A DNA stretch of 64,000 nucleotides from NCBI GenBank assembly GCA_900544405.1, contig UQVA01000001.1:238359-302358 (forward strand), read 5' to 3'. Positions 8,643 to 16,365 of the stretch are shown here, in pieces. Each line of letters opens with the position of its first letter. Position 1 is the stretch's first letter. The stretch is from an uncultured Eubacteriales bacterium (GTDB lineage: Bacteria; Bacillota; Clostridia; Oscillospirales; Oscillospiraceae). Under the pieces are notes generated by a model. It was given only the letters and a program-made list of their open reading frames with translations, had not been told where the DNA came from and searched no databases. The position numbers and the translations under genes were made by a program.

Positions 8643-10926
8643 AGGAGTCCTCCTCATTGTTTATAGAATCTGATTCTTCCGGGGTGGTATCTAGCTGAAC
8701 CGGAGAGGGCGGGAGGAATGGAGGTAATGGAGGTGTTTTCTCATTATGTAATGAGATATACGACCCTCTGGATTTACTGTCTCGCTCAAAGGTAATACCC
8801 AAGGATGCCAGATTGCTTTTCATGGAGTTGAGCCGTCGGGACAGTGTATTCGCCTGCTTCGGAAATCCGTGACTGTGGGTATCGATTCCGCAGTTCGGTG
8901 CGAAGCTGCACAATTCCCTGTATAACTCGGAAGAAAAACCGGACCAATCTGTTTTATCCTGCATAAAGGCAACGACCAACGTGGCAACAATGTCCGCATC
9001 AATGGCTTCCTGATTTCGGCTGGTGTAGTTCTCGTCCAACTCGTCCAGAAAACATTCTCCGGATTTGCCCAGTACCTCAGCGACCGCATACCCAAGTCTT
9101 GCAAAGTCGGCCATGCGGGGAAGGGTATCCAGCTTGACGCTGGGGAGAAGTTCCATTGCTTTTGAAAGCGTGTCAAAAATGCTGCCCAAGATAAGGGGAC
9201 GTTCTGATTCAAAGGCAGAATAAACTGCCTGTAATTCCTTGCGCTCTGTATCGGGTACTCGGCTCAGCTCAAAAAGGAGGGAGCGGTCAAGCAAATCAGA
9301 ACGTCTGGCCACATTGTTGATTCCATTTAGGGCAAAGCATCTGCAAAATGTCAGGATACGGTCTTCGTCATCGGTATATAATTTCCGCTGCTGGACAGCC
9401 GTACCGGTGATAGAACGGCACAGGGTATCACTCTGTTCGGAATTGAGGGAAGATACATTGTCAAAGGGCAGGAACCAATGAGATTGCAGGCTAATCAGCA
9501 AAGAACGGAAGTCCGTGTTCAGCGTAAGGGATTCATAGGCCGATGGGTCGATCAGCCGTTTCAGCAACACACAGGCCGTACTTTTGGCAGCGCCTTTTTC
9601 TCCATAGAATACCGGCATGGGATGCGGAAATCCAGTCGCAAAGCATGATATCAACCAGCATTGAAATAACAGCTGATGCCGCCTCACATTGATAAATTCA
9701 AAGATTTTCTCCATCCGGCCACCTTGTTTCGGAAGAACTTGCGGCTTCTGATGGGTATAACGCCGGAACAAAATTGGCGGGTCATTTACAATAGACCACC
9801 CGGAAGCGGATACCTTTACTGCCCGGCATTCTTCATCACTCAGGTCATACCAATAATCGGAATCATGACTTCCAACCCTTTCATAAAGGGGGATGCGCTC
9901 GACCTTTCCAAACATGGTCTTGGCTTCCAAAGCATTGACCGTCTGGGTCAGACTGTCTGGCTTGATGGGCTTCCCGTTCTTTGAGTAGAACAGATTCTGT
10001 GCCCACAGCGCAAACCGCTTGCTGGCAAGCTGAACCGTTTGGTGATGCTCTTGTACCGGGACATGGGCGTAGACAGTGTTCGTATCGTCCAGAAAGAATT
10101 TGGTGTCGGTATCAGAAATGAGTTTCAGCAGGATTTCAGCTTGCGTGCTTTTCTCCGATACGGCTGACGATTCATCAGGAAGCGGGGCTTCTTTGCTGTC
10201 TACTTCCATAGGCGCAATGGAATCCAGTTCTTCCATTTTATGGCCGTCTTTGAGCCAGTCATAAATATCATATTTTTTGCGTGGAGCATCCAGCGGAATG
10301 ATTTTCGAGTTCGGAATATTCTGGGCGATTCTCTTTGCATACGCCATTCCGGGTTTATCGTTGTCCGGGATGATAATGACCTCTTTACCCTGAAAATAAG
10401 CAGTGTAGTGAGGATACCATCTTGAATTTGCACCTGTATCCAGTGTTGTGGCGCAGAAACCTTGATTTATAACGGCATCGGCACATTTTTCCCCTTCGAC
10501 AAAGTAAATGCGGCTTGCGGCGCACACAGTCGGAAGATTATAAGGAACGTGCAAAGTACCATCTTTGAAACCCTTGGCACCGTCAGGCATATAAAAGCAA
10601 AAGAATTTTGAGCCATCGGCTTTGTCAAATCTCTTCTTTTTATAGCAGATGGAACCGTCAGCGTTCCGATACTGGTATTCCTGCTCTGAGGTACGGGTGC
10701 AGGATCTTTCTTCCGTGAATAAGTCAGAGGGTTTCAGACCAACACGGGACAGAATATCCTCCGTGGAGCAGCCTGCATGGTCGTGAAGCAGGATTTTCTT
10801 CCCGTCTTCCGAAAGAGAAATGGATAGGCTGGGATGCTTGTCATCATGGGCGGGGCATCGGGTTTGATAACCGTTTTTTACTTTCTTAGGTTTATCAAAA
10901 TACGATAGGAACTCATCAAATTCCAT
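8629..10926 (-). CDS. Primase-helicase replication protein (zinc finger + TOPRIM + P-loop ATPase)
   Basis: A 765-residue protein. Residues 20-60 carry a CHC2-like zinc-binding pattern (RCPAHDDKHPS, then HDHAGC). About residues 135-190 carry a TOPRIM fold (FVEGEKCADAV, IIIPDNDKPG). Near residue 440 there is a P-loop (YGEKGAAKST) of a helicase-type ATPase. This is the layout of primase-helicases encoded by phages, satellites and integrative elements for self-replication after excision. The ATG at 10926 follows AAGGAGAAGG; an in-frame extension to 11037 has no ribosome site. The last residues overlap xis. Confidence 0.88.
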   Translation of the reverse strand: MEFDEFLSYFDKPKKVKNGYQTRCPAHDDKHPSLSISLSEDGKKILLHDHAGCSTEDILSRVGLKPSDLFTEERSCTRTSEQEYQYRNADGSICYKKKRFDKADGSKFFCFYMPDGAKGFKDGTLHVPYNLPTVCAASRIYFVEGEKCADAVINQGFCATTLDTGANSRWYPHYTAYFQGKEVIIIPDNDKPGMAYAKRIAQNIPNSKIIPLDAPRKKYDIYDWLKDGHKMEELDSIAPMEVDSKEAPLPDESSAVSEKSTQAEILLKLISDTDTKFFLDDTNTVYAHVPVQEHHQTVQLASKRFALWAQNLFYSKNGKPIKPDSLTQTVNALEAKTMFGKVERIPLYERVGSHDSDYWYDLSDEECRAVKVSASGWSIVNDPPILFRRYTHQKPQVLPKQGGRMEKIFEFINVRRHQLLFQCWLISCFATGFPHPMPVFYGEKGAAKSTACVLLKRLIDPSAYESLTLNTDFRSLLISLQSHWFLPFDNVSSLNSEQSDTLCRSITGTAVQQRKLYTDDEDRILTFCRCFALNGINNVARRSDLLDRSLLFELSRVPDTERKELQAVYSAFESERPLILGSIFDTLSKAMELLPSVKLDTLPRMADFARLGYAVAEVLGKSGECFLDELDENYTSRNQEAIDADIVATLVVAFMQDKTDWSGFSSELYRELCSFAPNCGIDTHSHGFPKQANTLSRRLNSMKSNLASLGITFERDSKSRGSYISLHNEKTPPLPPFLPPSPVQLDTTPEESDSINNEEDSYVEF

Positions 10927-11062
10927 TTTCCTTCTCCTTTTCTTGTTGCATTCTCCTACCGTATCCAATATAATATAGAGGTCGGTAGGGCGCTGCGGTG
11001 TGCTTGACCGTGTTCTCCCGTCCGGGTGTTGGCGCACCCGGGCGGTTTTCTTTTGTCATCAT
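10916..11062 (-). CDS. Possible 48-residue leader protein ahead of the primase
   Basis: ATG-ATG (11062-11057) is preceded by AAGGAAGGTG at good spacing, and the frame ends by overlapping the primase start by 11 bp. The encoded peptide is basic, Pro/Arg/Tyr-rich and resembles nothing known to me. A strong hairpin, CCGGGTG-N6-CACCCGG (about 11023-11042), lies within it. It may be a true small protein, a leader for translational coupling, or a chance frame. Confidence 0.4.
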   Translation of the reverse strand: MMTKENRPGAPTPGRENTVKHTAAPYRPLYYIGYGRRMQQEKEKENGI

Positions 11063-11191
11063 GTTTTCACCTTCCTTGTTTTGAAATTTCATCCGGATTT
11101 GGATGATGGGCATATTTTAAGCCCTATTGTTCGAAAAATCCAGCCCATCTTTTGTGAATAACGAAACACTATAATTTGTGAAAAAATATAG

Positions 11192-11220
11192 TTGCAATTT
11201 TCGAATGCGAGAAGTATAAT
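11192..11220 (+). promoter_or_regulatory. Promoter of the XRE repressor gene
   Basis: TTGCAA (11192-11197), 17 bp, TATAAT (11215-11220). Two TTTGTGAA copies (11151-11158 and 11175-11182) and two TTCGAA palindromes (near 11130 and 11200) lie in the same divergent region and are candidate operator sites. Confidence 0.7.
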
Positions 11221-11256
11221 AGCGTAAATTCTTCATATAGGAAGAGGTGTTTCGAC

Positions 11257-11835
11257 GTGGGAGAAAATCAGAGGATGCTAGAGGCATTTGGACGAAATGT
11301 GCGAAAAAAGCGGCAAGAAAAGAATATCTCTCAACAACAGCTTTCGGAGGATTTAGGCTCTGCACCATCAACTATTTCGGAGTATGAACGAGCAAAAAGA
11401 GTCCCAAGTTTGGATGTGGCCCTTTCTTGGGCAATTAAAATGGATTCGTCCATAGATGAACTTTGCGAATTCTACAGCGATAAAAGCAATAAGGACAGAG
11501 TTGAGCGTAATCCCTTAGCTTCGCTGATTGCTGTCATTGACTTCTTCCGGTTGACGATTCAAAAGGTCGATAGTGAAAGTGTGACCTTGACATTTGGTGA
11601 ATCAGCCCCTGATTATTGTGCAAAGGACGTTGCAGAGTTTTTTAGTCAATATCAGATATATCAAGGTTTCCATAATGAAAATAATGGAAATCCAGATAGA
11701 ACGTCTATGGTGGATGCTCTTTTGAATTGCATTAAAGAGACGTTCCATGACTTGCCGGCCATGCCAGACTATCGCAATACTCCGGTATCCAACGAGGAAC
11801 AAGAATCCACCCAACAAGAGGAAACAAAAGATTAA
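11257..11835 (+). CDS. XRE-family transcriptional repressor, CI-like
   Basis: A 192-residue protein with an N-terminal helix-turn-helix (about residues 9-62; NISQQQLSEDLGSAPSTISEYERAKRVPS) and a C-terminal region of unknown fold, perhaps for dimerisation. It is transcribed away from the primase-xis-int block, as expected for the master repressor of an integrative element. The GTG at 11257 is used because AGGAAGAGG precedes it. The first ATG (11275) lacks proper spacing. Confidence 0.85.
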   Translation: MGENQRMLEAFGRNVRKKRQEKNISQQQLSEDLGSAPSTISEYERAKRVPSLDVALSWAIKMDSSIDELCEFYSDKSNKDRVERNPLASLIAVIDFFRLTIQKVDSESVTLTFGESAPDYCAKDVAEFFSQYQIYQGFHNENNGNPDRTSMVDALLNCIKETFHDLPAMPDYRNTPVSNEEQESTQQEETKD

Positions 11836-11870
11836 AACCTCCATTACCTTCATAGCACCATATAGCAAAA

Positions 11871-11910
11871 CCCCGCCATTGAAATACATCAATGGCGGGG
11901 TCACTTTTTT
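11871..11910 (+). terminator. Terminator after the XRE repressor
   Basis: A 12 bp perfect stem CCCCGCCATTGA / TCAATGGCGGGG (11871-11882, 11889-11900), then TCAC and TTTTTT. The minus strand also has TTTT after the stem, so it may serve the convergent gene at 11919. Confidence 0.9.
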
Positions 11911-11918
11911 ATTCTGAA

Positions 11919-12170
11919 TCAAAGGCACGAGACGACTGAATCTGTATCAACGGGGAACTTCGCGCTGTCGGGCAGAAAATCCAAAAGCTTATATACATCA
12001 TTCCCGATAACGAATTGCAATGTACCTTCCGGAGACTCCTCTGCAACGATCGTATTTCCCCGCAGCTGGGTTATGGTAGAAAGCAGCTGGCACACTTGGT
12101 TGGGGGTAAGGGTATATTTACCGTCCAGAACGGACGATGAGGCGTAGACGGTTCGGCGAAGTTTTTTCAT
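11919..12170 (-). CDS. Hypothetical protein of the integrative element
   Basis: An 83-residue protein with no recognised family. It starts KKLRRTVYASS and has mixed polar and hydrophobic composition with no membrane segment, ending in DSVVSCL. The ATG at 12170 follows AAGGAG at eight bases; a TTG two codons earlier is less likely. It converges on the XRE repressor and sits alone between terminator and a 270 bp non-coding stretch. It could be a regulatory or accessory protein. Confidence 0.65.
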   Translation of the reverse strand: MKKLRRTVYASSSVLDGKYTLTPNQVCQLLSTITQLRGNTIVAEESPEGTLQFVIGNDVYKLLDFLPDSAKFPVDTDSVVSCL

Positions 12171-12442
12171 ATTCAATGCTCCTTGTAGCTAAGTGATGAG
12201 AAGCAGACAATCCCCATTTCGGTTAAATGGTATCCGCGCAATCCATACACAGAAAAGTTTTCTGCGGATTTCCTACCTGGATGCGTGTCCTTGTTCCCTC
12301 AAAAATATACAAGGTTCAAATCCCGGAATTCGGCTCTTTTTGTTCTTTCGGGTTCTTACGGTGTTTTATCGCTGCGGGGGTTCTTATATGGCCGTCTCAA
12401 AATCATTCCGTTTGCACCAAAGCACAAGGCGCACAGCGGCGG
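12171..12442. other. Non-coding stretch inside the element
   Basis: No convincing gene on either strand. It contains a 15 bp palindrome, CAGAAAA-G-TTTTCTG (12250-12264), and a GGTTCAAATCC string near 12314 that resembles a tRNA T-arm but has no surrounding cloverleaf. It probably includes the promoter for the gene at 11919-12170. Confidence 0.4.
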
Positions 12443-12760
12443 TTATTCCTCGGAAACGCCAAGCAGGATATGGACAGCCTGCCGGACATCCTCTTTTTCA
12501 CGATAGGCTTTCAGGACTTTCCGCTCCTGCTCGGTCAATTCGTCACCGGTGACTTGAATCCCCAACAGAAGACTGGGGGACACATCCAGTGCCACGCAGA
12601 TGGCAGCCAGAATATCTGCATCCGGGCGGTTCAATCCCTGCTCCCAATTCGACACCCGGCTGTTGCTGACACCGATTTTTTCGGCAAGCTGTTTTTGACT
12701 GAGGTTATTTTCTTCCCGGTACTTCCGAATCCGGCTTCCGATTTCGTATCTCATTCGCAT
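12443..12760 (-). CDS. XRE-family regulator (divergent from the cargo module)
   Basis: A 105-residue protein with a clear helix-turn-helix (about residues 7-62; SQKQLAEKIGVSNSRVSNWEQG) and a short helical tail. The start is the ATG at 12760, following AAGGCGGTG. Its promoter (TTGCTA 12808-12803, 17 bp, TATAAT 12785-12780) lies next to a TCAAGA-AAA-TCTTGA palindrome (12817-12831). This suggests it controls both itself and the divergent operon that starts at 12909. Confidence 0.85.
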   Translation of the reverse strand: MRMRYEIGSRIRKYREENNLSQKQLAEKIGVSNSRVSNWEQGLNRPDADILAAICVALDVSPSLLLGIQVTGDELTEQERKVLKAYREKEDVRQAVHILLGVSEE

Positions 12761-12908
12761 TGTCACCGCCTTTTTATCTATTATACGGTTTGAGACTGGA
12801 AATAGCAATCAAAAAATCAAGAAAATCTTGAAATCTATCTTGATTTTACAGAATCACTGTGCTAATATAAATACGAATCAAGATTTTCTGTAATTCGAGG
12901 TGCTGACG
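12761..12908. promoter_or_regulatory. Divergent promoter/operator region with TCAAGA half-sites
   Basis: Rightward promoter: TTGATT (12840-12845), 17 bp, TAATAT (12863-12868). Leftward promoter: TTGCTA/TATAAT (12808-12780). TCAAGA or its complement occurs at 12817-12822, 12826-12831, 12838-12843 and about 12878-12883. The copy at 12838-12843 overlaps the rightward -35, and the last lies at the rightward transcript start. Confidence 0.7.
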
Positions 12909-13127
12909 GTGCGAGTTTATGAAAAAGTTCGGGCGTACATAGATGAAATGGGCTATAAGCAGGTCACGATAGCAGAAAAGGCGGGGATTCCAAAAGCGAC
13001 CTTCAACGCTATTCTGAACGGAAAGCGGACGCTGTATGCGGATGACCTGAAAGCGATTTGTTTGGCCCTGAATGTCAGCCCGGAACTTTTTATAGATATG
13101 GCGGATTCCTGCGAAATGCACGAATAA
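12909..13127 (+). CDS. Small XRE-family regulator, first gene of the cargo operon
   Basis: A 72-residue Cro-like protein consisting almost wholly of a helix-turn-helix (QVTIAEKAGIPKATFNAILNGKRTL). The GTG at 12909 is chosen because GAGGTG (12897-12902) gives the right spacing; a GTG at 12900 overlaps that ribosome site. It precedes the two unknown genes by 74 bp on the same strand. It is therefore either the Cro-side partner of the divergent regulator or a dedicated controller of the module. Confidence 0.8.
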   Translation: MRVYEKVRAYIDEMGYKQVTIAEKAGIPKATFNAILNGKRTLYADDLKAICLALNVSPELFIDMADSCEMHE

Positions 13128-13201
13128 CGGCGCACCTGTTCTTAGTCTCTGAAAAGGGAAACCGTAAGACATAAACAGAAAACATTTTTGGAGGTATCGA
13201 A

Positions 13202-14239
13202 ATGGCATTTGATTTTAAGAAAGCGTTCAACTCACAGGTAAAGGTAGCCAATAAGCTGAACCAGGGGCTGAACAAAATCATTGGCAAGGATGTCTTTGGT
13301 GAAGTGAAGGAACTGGAAGACCCCCGTGAATTTGCTCCTTACGAGAGTTTCCCTGAATACACGGAACTTGAGCCGGTAGACTGGCCCTTGCTGGAGGGTG
13401 AACGGCGGGAATTCAATTTTGCGGGTAACACCATTTCTTTCCCAAAGGAATTGGACACCTGTATGCGGTATCGCAAGTATTTTAAGAAAGCGGCCGAATT
13501 CTATGCGGCTCGCTTTGCATTCAAATATCAGCACTGTGTAGAGGATTTTGACACGCTGGTACACTATTTCACCGACATGTATGGTGAGGGCTTCCGCCCA
13601 ATGTGTACCCGTGCTTACAGTCTGCTTCTTCCGCTGGGTGTCTATTCCGCCAATCTGGAATCATTTGCCCAGAAGCACGCCGCTACATATCATGCCGCAA
13701 TCGATTCTTATGAAATCATGGCCGGTATCGAAATCAATAGGAACGCTGCTGCCGAAAACCTTGGCAATCAGGTTGGCAACTCCATTCAGATGCAGGGCGG
13801 CGGGTTTGGCCTGAAAGGTGCAATGAAGGGCGTCGCTAAAGCAGAAGCTTTTAATTTCGGCATGGGCATGATCGGAAAGTTTGTTGCCCAGCAGAGCAAG
13901 ATGACAAAGGCCGAAAAAGAGGACACCTATCGCAAGTTTAAGCAGGATGTCTTTTTCAAGGAAGTGCAGCGTGACTATGAGAACACGTTCTACACAGTGA
14001 TTCAGACCCTGTCCGAAAATGGCATCATCGGGAATATTACGACGATGATTTCGCCTGAAATGCGGACGACTCTGACCAATTTGCAGAACCCGATGTTCCC
14101 GAAAGACAAGCTGGCACCAGTTCTTGCCCAGCTGATTTCTACAAATCCCTTCTGCACGGAAACGATGGGGGTACTGAAAACCCGGTTCGGTACTGACGAG
14201 GATGCGGCAAAGCTGCTGGACTATTTTGCTGAGCCGTAA
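13202..14239 (+). CDS. Unknown cargo protein A of the integrative element
   Basis: A 345-residue protein with no family I can name. The ATG follows GGAGG at ideal spacing. Visible features are an N-terminal amphipathic stretch (residues 5-35), a mid-region rich in aromatics (85-170), a glycine-rich segment with small residues (about 187-225; GGGFGLKGAMKG, FGMGMIGKF) that could insert in or pack against a membrane, and a charged helical region (232-262). There is no signal peptide and no catalytic motif that I recognise. It is followed 43 bp later by a coiled-coil membrane protein, so the two probably work together. A defence, immunity or superinfection role is possible from context only. Confidence 0.8.
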   Translation: MAFDFKKAFNSQVKVANKLNQGLNKIIGKDVFGEVKELEDPREFAPYESFPEYTELEPVDWPLLEGERREFNFAGNTISFPKELDTCMRYRKYFKKAAEFYAARFAFKYQHCVEDFDTLVHYFTDMYGEGFRPMCTRAYSLLLPLGVYSANLESFAQKHAATYHAAIDSYEIMAGIEINRNAAAENLGNQVGNSIQMQGGGFGLKGAMKGVAKAEAFNFGMGMIGKFVAQQSKMTKAEKEDTYRKFKQDVFFKEVQRDYENTFYTVIQTLSENGIIGNITTMISPEMRTTLTNLQNPMFPKDKLAPVLAQLISTNPFCTETMGVLKTRFGTDEDAAKLLDYFAEP

Positions 14240-14282
14240 GGACGGACTGCCTGCACGGAGCATATCAATGAGGGAAAGTACA

Positions 14283-15293
14283 ATGAGAGAACAAGAACTG
14301 GAAGTCGTCAAGACGGCATACTTTTTGGAGGACCAAATCGTCCACCAGACACAAGAATTGCAGCGAGTGAATGGGGATAAGCCTGCCCGTCCCGCTCAAC
14401 CGAGAGAACCGCATTTGGAAAAGCACTCCGCACAGAAGATTCCCTACCCGGAAATCAAGCCGGCGGTCGATTTGCCGAAGCCTGTGCGGTGGAAGCTATG
14501 GATGAAAGTTTCTTTGGGGGGATTGGCTTTAACGATTATTGCATCGTGGCCGGGGTGGATTTTTCTGGTTACGTTGGGCATTATAGTTTTTCTGGTGGCT
14601 CCCGTATATGGAGCGGTCGTGTATTTTAAGGACAATGCAGCCCATAAACAGGCTGTTGCGAACCTGACGGCCCAGCGAACGGAAGAAATCCGAAATTCCC
14701 CGGAGTATATCCAGAAATGCCGGGAAATCGATGAACAGAATCAGCAGAATCAGGCCCAATTCGACAAGGAACTGCATGAAAAATACCTTCGCCGTTATGA
14801 GCAATACAAGGCGGACATGAAGAGCTACGAGCAAGACGTTGTTGTCTACAATGAGGAAACATATCCCCAGTGGAAGGAGGAAGAACAGGCTATCGAAACA
14901 GCGCTGAGCGATACCAAGGCGGCACTGAAAGAGGTGTATGGCCGGAATGTGCTTCCTGCACAGTATAGAAACCGGGCAGCGGTGCTTTATCTGGCTGTGT
15001 TCATGGGGACATCCGATTTTGACCTCAAGTATGCAATTGAGCGGTATGATACCTCGGTCATGCTGACGGCACAGCGGGAGCAGATAGACCTTGCGAGAGC
15101 GCAGGTCGCCTTGGCCAATGAAGCAATTCAGAATCAGGAGTACGCAAACTGGCTGAATGAGCAGACCCTGAATATGGCAGAACAGGGCAATGAGATTTTG
15201 AAGAGCATCGACAACTGGCAGAAGGCTGACATTGCCATTCGGGAATACCGCAGATTCAAGGCCAGAAGGGCTGCAAAGAAGGCAAGTAAATAA
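14283..15293 (+). CDS. Unknown cargo protein B: two-helix membrane protein with long coiled coils
   Basis: A 336-residue protein. Residues 1-70 are polar and Pro-rich, 74-90 and 92-114 form a hairpin of two membrane helices, 118-215 are strongly helical and Gln/Glu/Lys-rich (coiled coil), and 220-255 contain YGRNVLPAQYRNRAAVLYL and GTSDFDLKYAIERYD. From memory, that last pattern recurs at the C-terminus of otherwise uncharacterised Firmicutes proteins. Residues 260-330 form a second coiled coil with a basic end. GAGGGAAAG supports the ATG at 14283 over 14265. Both long termini would face the same side of the membrane, as expected for a sensor or scaffold. Function is unknown. Confidence 0.8.
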   Translation: MREQELEVVKTAYFLEDQIVHQTQELQRVNGDKPARPAQPREPHLEKHSAQKIPYPEIKPAVDLPKPVRWKLWMKVSLGGLALTIIASWPGWIFLVTLGIIVFLVAPVYGAVVYFKDNAAHKQAVANLTAQRTEEIRNSPEYIQKCREIDEQNQQNQAQFDKELHEKYLRRYEQYKADMKSYEQDVVVYNEETYPQWKEEEQAIETALSDTKAALKEVYGRNVLPAQYRNRAAVLYLAVFMGTSDFDLKYAIERYDTSVMLTAQREQIDLARAQVALANEAIQNQEYANWLNEQTLNMAEQGNEILKSIDNWQKADIAIREYRRFKARRAAKKASK

Positions 15294-15350
15294 CCATCAC
15301 CACCATAAAAGCAAACATCTCTTTTTGCTTATAGAAATTTCACACGCAAA

Positions 15351-15384
15351 ACAGCCGTGATTCTATCCAATCATGGCTGTTTTC
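15351..15384 (+). terminator. Terminator of the cargo operon
   Basis: A 10 bp stem ACAGCCGTGA / TCATGGCTGT (one G-T pair) with a 10-base loop, followed by TTTCT. Confidence 0.75.
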
Positions 15385-15427
15385 TATAAACGAAACAGTT
15401 GACTTCTTTTCGTTTATATCTTAAAAT
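15385..15427 (+). promoter_or_regulatory. Resolvase promoter inside a 34 bp inverted-repeat site
   Basis: The 11 bp arms TATAAACGAAA (15385-15395) and TTTCGTTTATA (15408-15418) are separated by 12 bp. The promoter TTGACT (15399-15404), 17 bp, TAAAAT (15422-15427) lies across the right half. The layout fits a resolution/operator site bound by the adjacent serine recombinase, which would then autoregulate. Confidence 0.6.
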
Positions 15428-15459
15428 ATTTCCATCATAAATATAGGATGGTAGGCGGA

Positions 15460-16047
15460 ATGATTTACGGCTATGCACGATGCTCCACGAACGAGAAAGA
15501 GCAGGATATAAACAGGCAGGTGCGGGAACTGAAACAGCAGGGAGCTACCGACAAAACCATCTATCTGGAATACGAGAGCGGCATGAAAACCAACCGGGCA
15601 GAGCTGGCGAAGTTGCTGGATGTTGTAAAGCCCGGAGACAGTATTCTGGCAACGGAGGTCAGCCGCATTACCCGCAGCACCAAGCAGCTTTGCGACATTA
15701 TCGAACTGGCCAAGGATAGAAAAATCAAGCTGGTTCTGGGCAGCTTTGTTGTGGACTGTACGAAAGAACTTGACCCCATGACAGAGGGAATGCTCAAGAT
15801 GATGGGCGTGTTCAGCGAACTGGAACGAAACATGATAAGTCAGCGGGTAAAAAGTGGCATGGAGAATGCCAAGGCAAAAGGAAAAACCATTGGCCGCCCT
15901 GCCGTCACCGCCGATACCATCCCGGCTATCTTCTACAAGCACTACCCGAAATATAAAAAGGGGGAAATCAACAAAGCGGAGTTTTCAAGGCTGTGCGACC
16001 TCTCTTATCCGACGATTTACAAATACTTACGCATTGTCGAACAATAA
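15460..16047 (+). CDS. Serine recombinase (resolvase/invertase family)
   Basis: A 195-residue small serine recombinase. The N-terminal catalytic domain begins MIYGYARCSTNEKEQ with the nucleophile Ser9. It includes the conserved SRITRST and GMLKMMGVFSELERNMISQR segments and has a C-terminal helix-turn-helix (about residues 155-190). The start at 15460 is used because AGGATGG lies eight bases upstream. It is the last gene before the right end of the element. It could resolve multimers or invert DNA; integration itself is better assigned to the tyrosine integrase. Confidence 0.9.
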   Translation: MIYGYARCSTNEKEQDINRQVRELKQQGATDKTIYLEYESGMKTNRAELAKLLDVVKPGDSILATEVSRITRSTKQLCDIIELAKDRKIKLVLGSFVVDCTKELDPMTEGMLKMMGVFSELERNMISQRVKSGMENAKAKGKTIGRPAVTADTIPAIFYKHYPKYKKGEINKAEFSRLCDLSYPTIYKYLRIVEQ

Positions 16048-16064
16048 TTCTTACGATAAAAACA

Positions 16065-16094
16065 GTCACCCTATGCCGTTCGGTATAGGGTGAC
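16065..16094 (-). terminator. Strong hairpin at the right end, terminator for leftward transcription
   Basis: A 14 bp stem (16065-16078 with 16081-16094, one G-T pair) with a 2-base turn. The T-run (TGTTTTTA) is on the minus strand. It would stop transcripts entering the element from the stranded ychF promoter at 16394. Confidence 0.7.
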
Positions 16095-16120
16095 AATGTT
16101 TGTGTGGATGTGAAACCGTG

Positions 16121-16147
16121 TTACGCCATTTTCTACGCCATATTGGC
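16121..16147. repeat. Right arm-type repeats of the integrase
   Basis: Two tandem copies of (T/C)TACGCCAT-like sequence (TTACGCCAT at 16121-16129 and CTACGCCAT at 16133-16141), matching those at 7076-7094 in the same orientation. Confidence 0.6.
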
Positions 16148-16268
16148 AGAGAGGTATATGCCTGTATGGGCTTCCTTATAATGGCTCAAACGCCTGAGAA
16201 ACTGGGATTATGGCGGTGCATTGCAGGAAATAGAAGAACATTTCGATATGAAAACCGGCACCCAATTT
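16148..16268. other. Right-end segment without a clear gene
   Basis: Between the arm repeats and the right core. One frame (about 16184-16300) reads as a short protein-like string, RNWDYGGALQEIEEHFDMKT, but it has no ribosome site and is cut by the attachment core. It may be a remnant of a gene from a former insertion site. Confidence 0.3.
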
Positions 16269-16298
16269 CGATACCTAATTTCATTCTTACATCTCCTT
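16269..16298. repeat. attR: core repeat with displaced ychF start region
   Basis: An exact 20 bp copy of the left core, followed directly by ACATCTCCTT (16289-16298). On the minus strand this reads AAGGAGATGT, the original ychF ribosome site. The ATG here begins only a few codons before entering element DNA. Confidence 0.85.
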
Positions 16299-16365
16299 AT
16301 ATCTTGGCGGCGGGGCCGCCGGGCTCTTTTCGGCGGGGCCAAAAAGAGAAATATTCGCTTCGCAT

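Larger units (their letters stand above)
7016..16298. mobile_element. Integrative element inserted at the ychF start codon
   Basis: A segment of about 9.2 kb with clearly lower GC than its flanks. It is bounded by an identical 20 bp core (7016-7035 and 16269-16288) and near-identical flanking sequence. Content: tyrosine integrase and excisionase at the left end, primase-helicase, three XRE regulators, an unknown two-gene module and a serine resolvase at the right end. No capsid, portal, terminase, relaxase or type IV secretion genes are seen. It is therefore best described as an integrative element or satellite that would need help to move, not a complete prophage or conjugative element. The exact crossover point within the core is not determinable here. 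Confidence 0.85.

Noticed and set aside
12300..12345. tRNA-like T-arm string GGTTCAAATCC in the element
   Set aside because: No matching acceptor, D-arm or anticodon arm around it.
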